A stretch of 64,000 nucleotides of DNA. It comes from Streptomyces tuirus (GTDB lineage: Bacteria; Actinomycetota; Actinomycetes; Streptomycetales; Streptomycetaceae). Position 1 is the stretch's first letter. Every line of letters begins with the position of its first letter. The DNA lies in the NCBI RefSeq assembly GCF_014701095.1, contig NZ_AP023439.1, forward strand, positions 6,870,001-6,934,000, given 5' to 3'. The notes below the pieces were generated by a model, which saw only the letters and a program-made list of their open reading frames with translations, did no database searches and had not been told where the DNA came from. Shown here in pieces: positions 44,571 through 55,315 of the stretch. Both the position numbers and the translations under genes were made by a program.

Positions 44571-45272
44571 TCACCGGCGCAGGGCGCCGACGATGCTGGT
44601 CCGCCGACATGAACGGGCAGCGGTGAGCAGAGCCTGCGTCCGCGCCGAGGGTGTGGCCGCCACTGCCGCCAGGGCCGCTGCCGCGCTCGCGATGCCGAGG
44701 ACCGCGCCCGCCGCCACGTCGCCCGGGTAGTGCACGCCGGTGTGGACGCGCGAGTAGCCGACGGCGCCGGCCAGCGCCCCGAGCGGGACCGCCGCCGGGG
44801 GCAGGACCACGCCGACCGCGGTGGCGAACGCGACCGCCGACGCCGTGTGCCCGGACGGGAACGACGCCGAGGTCGGCATCTTGACGTGCCGGTCCACCGT
44901 CACCCGGGCGGCCTCCCGGTCGGGTCGCGCCCGGCGCACCAGCCGCTTGCCGAGGAGGTTGGCGGAGGCCGATGCCACGGCGATGGCGCCGACCCCCGCG
45001 AGAGCGGCCTTGCGCGGCCGCTTGCCGGCCAGGGCCAGGGCGGCGGCGATGGCGAAGGAGATCTTGGAGTGGTCGGCCGCGTGCGACAGGTGGCGCAGCG
45101 TCCGGTCCAGGGTCGGCGTGGGGGTGGCGGCCACCGCCGCGTAGAGGGCGCCGTCCACGGCCCGGAGATCGCCGAGCACGGCGTTCAGGAGCCGGCGGGG
45201 TCCGCCCGCGGAGTCCCGGGTGGTCTGGAGCGGACGGGGGGCGTCCGCGTGCGTGGTCCTCGGATCGGTCAT
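44571..45272 (-). CDS. PAP2 family lipid phosphatase
   Basis: 233 aa with several membrane helices and the three PAP2 phosphatase motifs: KRLVRRARP, FPSGHTASA and SRVHTGVHYPGD. It should remove phosphate from a lipid such as phosphatidic acid or undecaprenyl diphosphate. ATG at 45272. The next 285 bases upstream hold no clear gene, although one frame near 45470-45541 resembles a decayed C-terminus. Confidence 0.88.
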   Translation of the reverse strand: MTDPRTTHADAPRPLQTTRDSAGGPRRLLNAVLGDLRAVDGALYAAVAATPTPTLDRTLRHLSHAADHSKISFAIAAALALAGKRPRKAALAGVGAIAVASASANLLGKRLVRRARPDREAARVTVDRHVKMPTSASFPSGHTASAVAFATAVGVVLPPAAVPLGALAGAVGYSRVHTGVHYPGDVAAGAVLGIASAAAALAAVAATPSARTQALLTAARSCRRTSIVGALRR

Positions 45273-45557
45273 GTGCTTCTCCCCGCAGTGGCCTTCCCCA
45301 GCAAGGTACCGGCTCACGCCCGGCGCACGCTCGGCGCCCCTGCGAGCCGGTACCTCCCGGGTGCCCCGACGGCGGACGCCCACCCCCGTGAGCCGGGACA
45401 CTGACCACATGTCACTCCTGGCCCACCGGGCCCTGGGCGCACTGGACTGTTGCAGGCCGGCGGCGAGGCCCGGACCGTACTCCCCGGGGTGCGCCCGCGC
45501 CGCCGGCTGTTCCGGCGCTACACGCTGGTGTGGCGCCACCCCTGATCCGCCGATGCC

Positions 45558-47807
45558 TCAGCCGGTGGCCCGGAAGGTGCGCAGCCGCAGCGAGTTGCCG
45601 ACCACGAAGACCGACGAGAAGGCCATCGCCGCCCCGGCGATCATCGGGGTGAGCAGGCCGGAGGCGGCCAGCGGCAGGGCCGCCACGTTGTAGGCGAAGG
45701 CCCAGAACAGGTTCGAGCGGATGGTGCCGAGCGTGCGGCGGGCGAGCCGGATGGCGTCGGCCGCGGCCCGCAGATCGCCGCGCACCAGGGTCAGGTCGCC
45801 GGCCTCGATCGCGGCGTCCGTGCCGGTGCCCATGGCCAGGCCCAGATCGGCCTGGGCGAGGGCCGCCGCGTCGTTGACACCGTCGCCGACCATCGCCACC
45901 GACCGGCCCTCGGCCTGGAGCCGCTTGACGACGTCGACCTTGTCCTGCGGGAGGACCTCGGCGATGACCTCCTCGATGCCCACCTCGCGGGCGACGGACC
46001 GGGCCACCGCCTCGTTGTCACCGGTCAGCAGGATCGGCGTCAGGCCGAGCGCCCGCAGCCGTCCGACCGCCTCCGCGCTGGTGTCCTTCACCGCGTCGGC
46101 CACCTCCAGCACCGCGCGCGCCTCGCCGTCCCACGCGACCGCGATGGCCGTGCGCCCGGCGTCCTCGGCCGCCGCCCTCGCCCCGGCCAGTCCCTCGGGA
46201 AGCCGCATCGCCCAGTCGGCCAGCAGCCGCTCCCGGCCGACGAGCACCGCGTGGCCCTCGACGACGCCCTGCACACCGAGGCCGGGGACGTTGGCGAAGT
46301 CCTCGGGCGTCGGCAGCGCGCCCAGCTTCTCCAGCGCCCCGTCGGCGACGGCCCGGGCGATCGGGTGCTCGGAGGAGTGCTCCAGCGCCCCGGCCAGCCG
46401 CAGCACGTCCGCCTCGTCCGTGCCCTCGGCGGTGTGCACGGCCAGCAGCGTCATACGACCGGTGGTGACGGTGCCGGTCTTGTCGAGGACGACGGTGTCG
46501 ACCCGGCGCGTGGACTCCAGCACCTCCGGGCCCTTGATCAGGATGCCGAGCTGGGCGCCCCGCCCGGTGCCCACCATCAGCGCGGTCGGGGTCGCCAGCC
46601 CCAGGGCGCACGGGCAGGCGATGACGAGGACGGCGACCGCGGCCGTGAAAGCGGCCGTCAGCCCGACGCCGTTGCCCAGCCAGAAGCCCAGCGTGCCGAG
46701 CGCCAGGGCGATCACCACCGGCACGAACACCGCGGAGATCCGGTCCGCGAGCCGCTGCGCGGCGGCCTTGCCGTTCTGCGCGTCCTCCACCAGCCGGGCC
46801 ATCCGGGCGAGTTGGGTGTCGGCGCCCACCCGGGTGGCCCGTACGACGAGCCGTCCGCCGACGTTGACCGTGGCGCCGGTGACCGGGTCGCCCGCGCCCA
46901 CCTCGACCGGGACGGACTCCCCGGTGAGCATCGAGGCGTCCACGGCGGAGGACCCCTCTTCGACCGTACCGTCTGTCGCGATCTTCTCGCCGGGCCGGAC
47001 CAGGAAGCGGTCCCCGGCCGTCAACTCCGCGACCGGGACGGTCTGTTCACGGCCGTCGGCCCGCAGCACGGTGACGTCCTTCGCGCCCAGCTCCAGCAGC
47101 GCCCGCAGCGCGGCGCCCGCCTTGCGCTTGGCCCGGGCCTCGAAGTACCGCCCGGCCAGGATGAAGGCGGTCACACCCGCGGCGGCCTCCAGGTAGATGT
47201 TCCCGGCGCCGTCCGTGCGCTCGATGGTCAGCTCGAAGGGGTGGGTCATGCCGGGTGTGCCCGCGGTGCCGAAGAACAGCGCCCACAGCGACCACAGGAA
47301 GGCGGCCGAGGTGCCCACCGAGATCAGGGTGTCCATGGTGGCGGCGCCGTGCCGCGCGTTGGTGAACGCCGCCTTGTGGAAGGGCCATGCCGCGTAGGTC
47401 ACGACGGGCGCCGCCAGGGTGAGCGACAGCCACTGCCAGTACTCGAACTGCAGCGCCGGGACCATCGCCATGGCGACGACGGGAACCGACAGCACCACGG
47501 CCGTGATCAACCGCTCGCGCAGCGGCCGCAGGTCGTCGGCCTCCTCGGACGGGCCGGTCTCCCGGGCGGGGGGAGTGGGCTCCTGCGCGGTGTACCCGGT
47601 GGCCTCGACGGTGGCGACGAGATCACCGACGGAGACGTCGCCGGAGTAGCTGACCCTGGCCTTCTCGGTGGCGTAGTTGACGGTGGCGGTGACCCCCTCC
47701 ATGCGGTTGAGCTTCTTCTCGATGCGCGCGGCGCAGGAGGCGCACGTCATGCCGCCGATGGCGAGCTCCACCTCGGCGCCGGTGCCGGTCGATGTGCCGG
47801 TGCTCAT
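45558..47807 (-). CDS. copA: Copper-exporting P1B-type ATPase
   Basis: 749 aa. N-terminal heavy-metal domain with GMTCASC (C22, C25), eight membrane helices, the ion-path CPC (residues 398-400), the phosphorylation site DKTGT with D442, the HP motif in SSEHPIARA and GDGVNDAAAL. These are the marks of CopA-type Cu+ export. ATG at 47807 is 2 bases after the copZ stop, making one operon. Two CsoR-type boxes sit upstream of copZ. Confidence 0.94.
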   Translation of the reverse strand: MSTGTSTGTGAEVELAIGGMTCASCAARIEKKLNRMEGVTATVNYATEKARVSYSGDVSVGDLVATVEATGYTAQEPTPPARETGPSEEADDLRPLRERLITAVVLSVPVVAMAMVPALQFEYWQWLSLTLAAPVVTYAAWPFHKAAFTNARHGAATMDTLISVGTSAAFLWSLWALFFGTAGTPGMTHPFELTIERTDGAGNIYLEAAAGVTAFILAGRYFEARAKRKAGAALRALLELGAKDVTVLRADGREQTVPVAELTAGDRFLVRPGEKIATDGTVEEGSSAVDASMLTGESVPVEVGAGDPVTGATVNVGGRLVVRATRVGADTQLARMARLVEDAQNGKAAAQRLADRISAVFVPVVIALALGTLGFWLGNGVGLTAAFTAAVAVLVIACPCALGLATPTALMVGTGRGAQLGILIKGPEVLESTRRVDTVVLDKTGTVTTGRMTLLAVHTAEGTDEADVLRLAGALEHSSEHPIARAVADGALEKLGALPTPEDFANVPGLGVQGVVEGHAVLVGRERLLADWAMRLPEGLAGARAAAEDAGRTAIAVAWDGEARAVLEVADAVKDTSAEAVGRLRALGLTPILLTGDNEAVARSVAREVGIEEVIAEVLPQDKVDVVKRLQAEGRSVAMVGDGVNDAAALAQADLGLAMGTGTDAAIEAGDLTLVRGDLRAAADAIRLARRTLGTIRSNLFWAFAYNVAALPLAASGLLTPMIAGAAMAFSSVFVVGNSLRLRTFRATG

Positions 47808-47809
47808 GC

Positions 47810-48022
47810 TCAGACCCTCCCGGTCAGCTCGTAGCCGGCCTCGTCGACGACCTCCGCGATCATGTCGTCGTCGGGCTCGGCGGCACTGGTGACGGTGACC
47901 TGGCCGCTGCCGAGGTCGACCTCGACACCGCTGACGCCGGTCAGCTCCCCGATGACCTTGGTCAGCGTGGCCCTGCAGTGGCCGCAGGACATTCCGGAGA
48001 CGGCGTAGGTGGTGGCGGGCAT
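47810..48022 (-). CDS. copZ: Copper chaperone CopZ (HMA domain)
   Basis: 70 aa, a single HMA domain. The metal-binding motif is GMSCGHC with C13 and C16; the rest is the usual beta-alpha-beta pattern. It delivers Cu+ to the ATPase encoded directly downstream. ATG at 48022. Confidence 0.92.
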   Translation of the reverse strand: MPATTYAVSGMSCGHCRATLTKVIGELTGVSGVEVDLGSGQVTVTSAAEPDDDMIAEVVDEAGYELTGRV

Positions 48023-48094
48023 CGGGTGCCTCCTCGGGACGGTACGACGGATGGGGTTGCATACGGGGCGGGGGTACCTCCCCGTCGACTTCAG

Positions 48095-48115
48095 GTATAC
48101 CCCCACCGGGTATAC
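48095..48115. promoter_or_regulatory. CsoR-type copper operator 1
   Basis: Arms GTATACCC and GGGTATAC with a 5-base spacer. It lies 73 bases upstream of copZ. The TATACCC half-site is the CsoR type. Confidence 0.65.
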
Positions 48116-48143
48116 GATGCAAGCGCCGAAACCACTTGACTCG

Positions 48144-48160
48144 ATACCCCCCAGGGGTAT
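48144..48160. promoter_or_regulatory. CsoR-type copper operator 2
   Basis: ATACCCCCCAGGGGTAT: 7-base arms and a 3-base spacer, 62 bases upstream of the divergent exported-protein gene. Together with box 1 it places both directions under one copper sensor. No csoR gene is in the window. Confidence 0.65.
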
Positions 48161-48221
48161 GGTGAGCTGTATGAAGGCCCCGCGTTCGAGCGGGGGCCGG
48201 CATCTGAAGGAGCCGACGGCC

Positions 48222-49217
48222 ATGAACACCGGACTCAGGATCACCACCTTCGCCGCCGCACTGGCAGCGACCTTCGGCGCGGCCTACGGCGTCGGCCGGG
48301 GCATCGACCCCGTCGTCGCCGACAGCCCCCCGAAGCACGGGGACGAGCACAGCCGGCCGCCCGCACAGGAGCAGGCGGAGGGCGGCGGTCATGGCGGACA
48401 CGACACGCCCCCCGCCGGCGGACTGCAGGTCTCCGAGGGCGGCTACACCCTCGACCTCGACACCCCGCGCGTCACCGCGGGCAAGCAGGCCGGCCTGCGC
48501 TTCACCGTCCGCGACACCGGCGGCCGGGCGGTCACCGCCTACCAGCGCGAACACGACAAGGAACTGCACCTCATCGTGGCCTCACGCGACCTGGTCACCT
48601 ACCGCCACCTGCATCCCACCCGCGCCGCCGACGGCACCTGGAGCACCCCCGTGAACCTCCCCCGCGCGGGCGGCTACCGCGTCTTCGCCGACTTCACCCC
48701 GGCCGGGAAGAACGCCGAGAACCTCACCCTCGGCGCGGACCTCGCCGCCTCCGGCCCGTACGAGGCCCGGCCCCTGCCGCCCGCGAGCACCACCGCCCGG
48801 GTCGACGGCTACGAGGTGAAGCTGTCCGGCGCCCCGCAGCCGGGCAGGGCGAGCGAGCTGAAGCTGAGGGTCTCCCGCGACGGCAGGCCCGTCACCGACC
48901 TCCAGCCCTACCTCGGCGCTTACGGCCACCTGGTCGCCCTGCGCTCCGGCGACCTCGCCTACCTGCACGTCCATCCGAACGGCGAACCGGGCGACGGCAC
49001 GACCAGGCCCGGACCGGACATCTCGTTCACGGCCACGGCACCCAGCTCCGGCGCCTACCGCCTGTTCCTCGACTTCAAGCACGACGGCAAGGTGCACACG
49101 GCGGCGTTCACCGTCCGCGCCGGGGGAGCGGCGGCCGGCTCCGGTACCCCCGAGGGGCATGCGGACGACGGCTCCGGTACCCCCGAGGGGCATGCGGAGG
49201 ACGGTCACGGGCACTGA
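48222..49217 (+). CDS. Exported His-rich protein, probably copper-related
   Basis: 331 aa. N-terminal signal/anchor (TTFAAALAATFGAAYG), a His-rich linker (HGDEHS, GGGHGGHD), two beta-rich halves each with a His cluster (LHLIVASRDLVTYRHLHP and LAYLHVHP), and a repetitive tail GSGTPEGHADD / GSGTPEGHAEDGHGH. No named domain recognised. Its divergent position from copZ-copA across two CsoR-type boxes argues for extracytoplasmic copper binding. ATG at 48222 with AAGGAG. Confidence 0.7.
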   Translation: MNTGLRITTFAAALAATFGAAYGVGRGIDPVVADSPPKHGDEHSRPPAQEQAEGGGHGGHDTPPAGGLQVSEGGYTLDLDTPRVTAGKQAGLRFTVRDTGGRAVTAYQREHDKELHLIVASRDLVTYRHLHPTRAADGTWSTPVNLPRAGGYRVFADFTPAGKNAENLTLGADLAASGPYEARPLPPASTTARVDGYEVKLSGAPQPGRASELKLRVSRDGRPVTDLQPYLGAYGHLVALRSGDLAYLHVHPNGEPGDGTTRPGPDISFTATAPSSGAYRLFLDFKHDGKVHTAAFTVRAGGAAAGSGTPEGHADDGSGTPEGHAEDGHGH

Positions 49218-49220
49218 GCG

Positions 49221-51059
<1,839 letters not shown>

Positions 51060-51099
51060 GACGGCCTCCCTGCCCGGTAGGCGCTTCAGCCCCAGCCTA

Positions 51100-51440
51100 G
51101 AACCGCCCACGGACGGCCGCCGTCGGACGACTCCACGACGACGACGGCCGCCGTCGGACGGCTGCCGTCGCACGGTTGCCGTTGTGGAGTCGCCGTCAGG
51201 CCGTGATGCCTCGCATCTCGACTTCTTCGAAGCGCCGCACCGTCTCCGCACGGCCACCGCCGGACGTCGCTGCCGCACGGCCGCCGCCGGACGTCGCTGC
51301 CGCACGGCCGCTGCCGAACCGTCGCTGCCGCACGGCCCGCTGCCGGACGGCTGCCGCCGCACGGCCGCCGACGGACCGTCGCTCTCGGACGGCTGCCGCC
51401 GCACGGCCGCCGACGGACCGTCGCCGTCGTGGCGTCGTCG
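51100..51440. repeat. Minisatellite with duplicated deoR 3' end
   Basis: The 381 bases between the GH15 start and the DeoR stop hold no gene. They contain repeated CGCACGGCCGCCGCCGGACG-type units of about 27 bases (51249-51330), a 42-base unit duplicated at 51344 and 51386, and a segment 51175-51244 that is about 80% identical to 51420-51489, the end of the deoR gene. Read on the minus strand this relic gives VRRFEEVEMRGITA and a stop, against VRRFEEAGLRVITV in DeoR. Confidence 0.75.
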
Positions 51441-52220
51441 TCAGACCGTGATGACCCGCAGCCCCGCCTCCTCGAAGCGCCGGACCGCGCCCGCGTCGGC
51501 CGCCGTGTCCGTGACCAGTGTGTCCACCGCCTCGGCCGGGCAGATCCGGGCGAACGCCCGCTGCCCCAGCTTGCTGGAGTCCGCGGCCACCACCACCCGC
51601 TCCGCACGTTCGCACAGCAGCCGGTTGATCGCGGCCTCCGCCTCGTCGTGGGCCGTGGCGCCGTGCGTCGCGTCGAACGCGACCACGCCGAGCACCGCCA
51701 CATCGACCGTGATCTGCCCGAGCACCCCGTCCGCGAGCGGCCCCACCAGCTCGTACGACTGGGGGCGGGCCACCCCGCCGGTCAGCACGATCTTGAACTG
51801 GGGCCGCACCACCAGCTCACCCGCGATGTTCAGCGCGTTCGTCACCACGGTCAGCGCGGGCGAACCGGACGCCAGATCCCCGCGCACGGCCAGGGCCCGG
51901 GCCACCTCGGTCGTGGTGGTCCCGCCGGTGAGCCCGACCGCCTCGCCCGGCGCGACCAGATCCGCCACCGCCTTGGCGATGCGCTGCTTCTCGGAGGCAC
52001 GGCGGGCCGTCTTGTAGCGCAACGGCAGCTCGTACGACACACCGTGTACGACCGCGCCGCCCCGGGTGCGCACGAGCATCTGCTGCTCGGCGAGCCCGTC
52101 GAAGTCACGGCGGATCGTCGCCGCCGACACCCCGAGCTCCGCCGCCGCGTCCTCGACGTCCAGCCGGCCGCGCTCCACGAGCAGTTCCAGCAGCGCCTTC
52201 CAGCGGGCGTCGCGCGACAT
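51441..52220 (-). CDS. DeoR family transcriptional regulator
   Basis: 259 aa. N-terminal HTH with LVERGRLDVEDAAAELGVS and SAATIRRDFDGLAEQ, and the DeoR sensor domain of the sugar-isomerase-like fold (VGLTGGTTTTEVARAL, VVAADSSKLGQRAF). It should respond to a sugar phosphate. ATG at 52220 with GGAGG. Divergent from the SIS-aldolase pair, its likely target. The sequence after its stop carries a relic second copy of its end. Confidence 0.87.
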   Translation of the reverse strand: MSRDARWKALLELLVERGRLDVEDAAAELGVSAATIRRDFDGLAEQQMLVRTRGGAVVHGVSYELPLRYKTARRASEKQRIAKAVADLVAPGEAVGLTGGTTTTEVARALAVRGDLASGSPALTVVTNALNIAGELVVRPQFKIVLTGGVARPQSYELVGPLADGVLGQITVDVAVLGVVAFDATHGATAHDEAEAAINRLLCERAERVVVAADSSKLGQRAFARICPAEAVDTLVTDTAADAGAVRRFEEAGLRVITV

Positions 52221-52278
52221 CCGCACCTCCACGTATCGATCTCCGGCGACCCTAGCGCACCCGATTCCGCCCGAATGC

Positions 52279-52308
52279 TTGATGATGCTCGAAAGCTGGC
52301 GATACCTT
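52279..52308 (+). promoter_or_regulatory. Promoter candidate of the SIS-aldolase pair
   Basis: TTGATG (52279-52284), 18 bases, TACCTT (52303-52308). A TGATGATGCT run and nearby AAAGC suggest the DeoR site may overlap, but I cannot define it. Confidence 0.4.
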
Positions 52309-52337
52309 GCAGGAACAAGCAGAGCGGAGGGTGCGGT

Positions 52338-53219
52338 ATGACGCATGTCGAGGACGAGCTGACCAGCCAGCCCGAGTGCTGGGCGCGTGCCGCGTCGCAG
52401 GCGCCCCGATGGGCGAAGGTACTGCCGGCGCCGGGGGAGCGGGTCGCGATCGTCGGCTGCGGCACCTCGTACTTCATGGCGCAGGCCGCCGCCGCCCTGC
52501 GCGAGGGCGCGGGGCAGGGCGAGACCGACGCGTTCGCCGCCTCGGAGTTCCCCCACGGCCGCCGCTACGACCGGGTCGTCGCCCTCACCCGCTCCGGCAC
52601 CACGACCGAAGTCCTGGACCTGCTGGGCCGCTTGAAGGGCGGCACCCCGACCACCGCGATCACCGCCGACCCGGACACGCCCGTCAGGACGGCCGCCGAC
52701 GCCCTCGCCGTCCTGGACTTCGCGGACGAACGCTCCGTCGTCCAGACCCGGTTCGCGACCACGGCCCTCACCCTGCTCCGCGCCCACTTCGGCCTCCACC
52801 CCGACACCGCCGTCACCGACGCGCGCACCGCCCTCGCGGAGCCGCTGCCCGAAGGGGCTGTGCAGTGCGGTCAGTTCACCTTCCTGGGGCGCGGCTGGAG
52901 CGTCGGACTGGCCAACGAGGCCGGGCTGAAGATGCGCGAGGCCGCCCTGGCCTGGGCGGAGGCCTACCCCGCGATGGAGTACCGGCACGGCCCCATCAGC
53001 ATCAGCACCGAGGGCACGGCCACCTGGATGCTGGGCGACGCACCGGACGGACTCGCCCAACAGGTGCGCGACACCGGCGCGTTGTGGATCGCCGGGGCAC
53101 TGGACCCGCTCGCCGAACTCGTCCGCGTCCACCGGCTGGCGATCGCCGTCGCCGCCTCCCGGGGGCTGGACCCCGACACCCCACGCCACCTGACGCGCTC
53201 GGTGATCCTCGAACCCTGA
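52338..53219 (+). CDS. SIS domain protein (AgaS/GlmS-isomerase-like)
   Basis: 293 aa with two SIS sugar-phosphate isomerase folds. First SIS has VAIVGCGTSYFMAQ, then VALTRSGTTTEVLDLL (the phosphate-binding SGTT loop); the second has FLGRGWSVGLANEAGLKMREA and EYRHGPIS. It acts on a phospho-amino-sugar or fructosamine phosphate, by isomerisation or deamination. ATG at 52338 with GGAGG. Coupled to the aldolase, 13 bases downstream. Confidence 0.82.
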   Translation: MTHVEDELTSQPECWARAASQAPRWAKVLPAPGERVAIVGCGTSYFMAQAAAALREGAGQGETDAFAASEFPHGRRYDRVVALTRSGTTTEVLDLLGRLKGGTPTTAITADPDTPVRTAADALAVLDFADERSVVQTRFATTALTLLRAHFGLHPDTAVTDARTALAEPLPEGAVQCGQFTFLGRGWSVGLANEAGLKMREAALAWAEAYPAMEYRHGPISISTEGTATWMLGDAPDGLAQQVRDTGALWIAGALDPLAELVRVHRLAIAVAASRGLDPDTPRHLTRSVILEP

Positions 53220-53232
53220 CCCTGGAGACCCC

Positions 53233-54093
53233 GTGCCCCTCACCACCACCGGCGACCTCGTCACCGCCGCGGCGGCCGCCCGCTCGGCCGTCGCCTCCTT
53301 CAACGTCATCACCCTGGAACACGTCGAGGCCGTCATCGCGGGTGCCGAGTCGGTGCGCGCCCCCGTCGTGCTCCAGGTCAGCGAGAATGCGGTCAAGTTC
53401 CGCGGCGGACACCTGCTCCCGCTCGCCCGCGCGGCCGTAGCCGCCGCCGAACACGCCGCCGTCCCGGTCGCGTTGCACCTCGACCACGTGCGGAGCGACA
53501 CCCTGCTGCACCAGGCGGCGGACGCCGGCTTCAGCTCCGTGATGTACGACGCGGCCCGGCTGCCCTACGCGGAGAACCTCGCCGCGACCCGGGCGGCGGT
53601 CGAGCGGGCGCACGCCCAAGGGCTCTGGATCGAGGCCGAGCTGGGCCAGATCGGCGGCAAGAACGGCAGACCCCCGCTGGACGCGCACGCACCCGGCGCC
53701 CGCACCGACCCCGACGAGGCACGCGTCTTCGTCGCCGACTCGGGCGTGGACGCCCTGGCCGTCGCCATCGGCAGCTCCCACGCCATGACCACCCGCACGG
53801 CGGCCCTCGACCACGCCCTGCTCAAGCGCCTGTCGGCCGCACTGGACGTCCCGCTCGTCCTGCACGGCTCCTCCGGCGTCCCGGACGACGAACTCACGGC
53901 GGCGGTCGCGGGCGGCATCACCAAGGTCAACGTCGGAACGGCCTTGAACATCGCGCTGACCGGTGCGATCCGGGAGTTCCTCGCCGAGCGGCCCGAGGCG
54001 GTCGACCCGCGCGGTTACCTGACCCTCGGGCGGCAGGCGATGACACGGGCGGTGGCGAGGATCCTCCAGACCCTCGGCGCCGCTACCGCTTGA
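53233..54093 (+). CDS. Class II ketose-bisphosphate aldolase (GatY/KbaY-like)
   Basis: 286 aa. The zinc-dependent class II aldolase pattern is seen in FNVITLEHVEAVI, VALHLDHV (metal-binding His and Asp), EAELGQIGG, and VLHGSSGVPDDE. It splits a ketose 1,6-bisphosphate to DHAP and glyceraldehyde-3-phosphate. With the SIS protein and DeoR it resembles galactosamine/tagatose units, but no kinase or deacetylase is here. GTG at 53233. Confidence 0.83.
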   Translation: MPLTTTGDLVTAAAAARSAVASFNVITLEHVEAVIAGAESVRAPVVLQVSENAVKFRGGHLLPLARAAVAAAEHAAVPVALHLDHVRSDTLLHQAADAGFSSVMYDAARLPYAENLAATRAAVERAHAQGLWIEAELGQIGGKNGRPPLDAHAPGARTDPDEARVFVADSGVDALAVAIGSSHAMTTRTAALDHALLKRLSAALDVPLVLHGSSGVPDDELTAAVAGGITKVNVGTALNIALTGAIREFLAERPEAVDPRGYLTLGRQAMTRAVARILQTLGAATA

Positions 54094-54131
54094 CGGCCTC
54101 CAGACCCTCGGCGCCGCTACCGCTTGACGGC
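54064..54131. repeat. Perfect 34-bp tandem duplication across convergent gene ends
   Basis: Positions 54064-54097 are repeated exactly at 54098-54131. The first copy carries the aldolase stop, the second the stop of the minus-strand methyltransferase; each copy holds both stop signals (CTACCGCTTGA). Confidence 0.9.
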
Positions 54132-55259
54132 CTTCAGCACCACGAACTTCGGGTCGCTCGCGACGAGCCGGCTGTTGCCGAACAGCTTCCGCAGCTTCAC
54201 GTGGTAGCCCAGGTGCCGGTTGCCGATCACCCACAGCTCCCCGCCCGGCCGCAGCGCGCGCCGCGCCCCGGTGAACATCCGCCAGGCCGTGGCGTCCGTC
54301 GTCGCCTGGTGGGAGTGGAACGGCGGGTTGTTCAGAACCAGGTCGACACTGCCGGAGGGCACGCCCGCCAGTCCGTCGCCGACCCGGAACTCGGCATGCC
54401 CCGATACGCCGTTCGCCTTGTACGTCGCCTCCGCCGAGGCCACGGCCTGGAAGGACTCGTCCACGAACAGCACCTCGGCGTCCGGGTCGGCCAGCGCCAC
54501 CGAGGTACCCACGACGCCGTTGCCGCACCCCAGGTCCACCACCCGCCGGCCCCGCCCCCCGGGCAGATGCCGGAGGAAGAACCGCGTCCCGATGTCGAGC
54601 CGGTCGGCGCAGAAGACCCCCGCGTGATTGACGACGGTGCCTCCCGCGGCGGCGCCGATCCCGTCCGGCAGCGTGTAGACGTACGGCCACGGATTGCCGG
54701 GCCGCTCCAGGGCGGGCTCCGGTGTGCAGAAGATCAGCCGGGCCTTCCTCTCGGCGAGCGAGGTGCGGGTCGGGCCGAGGATCCGCTCGAACAACGCCAG
54801 CGTCGAGGTGTGGATCTCCTTCACCATGCCCGTGCCGACGACGACCGTCCCCGCGTGCACGGCCGGAGCCAGGCGCAGCAACTGGTCCTCCAGCAGCGCC
54901 AGGCTCTTCGGCACCCGCACCAGCAGCACGTCGATCCGCTCCGGCGGCGGATCCTGCGTGGTGAGCAGCCGCACCGCACCCGGCTCGACGCCGGCCCGGG
55001 CGAGGTTGGCCCGGGTCGCCTCCTGCGCGAGGTGGGAGTCGGTGATCTGCACGGGCCGGTGCGCGGCGAGCGCCGTGACCAGCGCGCCCCAGCGGTCCCC
55101 GAGGACCACGACCGTGCCGTCCAGCGCCACCCGCTCCTCGGCCAGGTGCCTCAGCAGGTACTCGTCCGAGGCGTCCCAGGCGCGCAGCCTGTCGCGCGGG
55201 TCCTCGGGGAAACGGGTCAGCGCCGGCTCGCCCCACGGCGTCGTCATACGGTCGTCCAT
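54117..55259 (-). CDS. rlmG: RlmG-like 23S rRNA (guanine-N2) methyltransferase
   Basis: 380 aa, close to E. coli RlmG length. A degenerate N-terminal methyltransferase-like domain is followed by a catalytic one with VVDLGCGNGVVG (motif I) and the target-base motif NPPFHSHQ. The expected reaction is N2-methylation of a guanine in helix 80 of 23S rRNA; a small RsmC-like role cannot be excluded. ATG at 55259. Confidence 0.83.
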   Translation of the reverse strand: MDDRMTTPWGEPALTRFPEDPRDRLRAWDASDEYLLRHLAEERVALDGTVVVLGDRWGALVTALAAHRPVQITDSHLAQEATRANLARAGVEPGAVRLLTTQDPPPERIDVLLVRVPKSLALLEDQLLRLAPAVHAGTVVVGTGMVKEIHTSTLALFERILGPTRTSLAERKARLIFCTPEPALERPGNPWPYVYTLPDGIGAAAGGTVVNHAGVFCADRLDIGTRFFLRHLPGGRGRRVVDLGCGNGVVGTSVALADPDAEVLFVDESFQAVASAEATYKANGVSGHAEFRVGDGLAGVPSGSVDLVLNNPPFHSHQATTDATAWRMFTGARRALRPGGELWVIGNRHLGYHVKLRKLFGNSRLVASDPKFVVLKAVKR

Positions 55260-55315
55260 CGTGCGACCAGGCTAGCCGAGCCCCAGTTCAGGGCGTGTCG
55301 GGCACCATGGAAGGC

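Noticed and set aside
45273..45557. Possible extra gene between PAP2 and copA (start at 45409)
   Set aside because: The frame is short, has no ribosome site and no recognisable family; at most a relic of a regulator's C-terminus.
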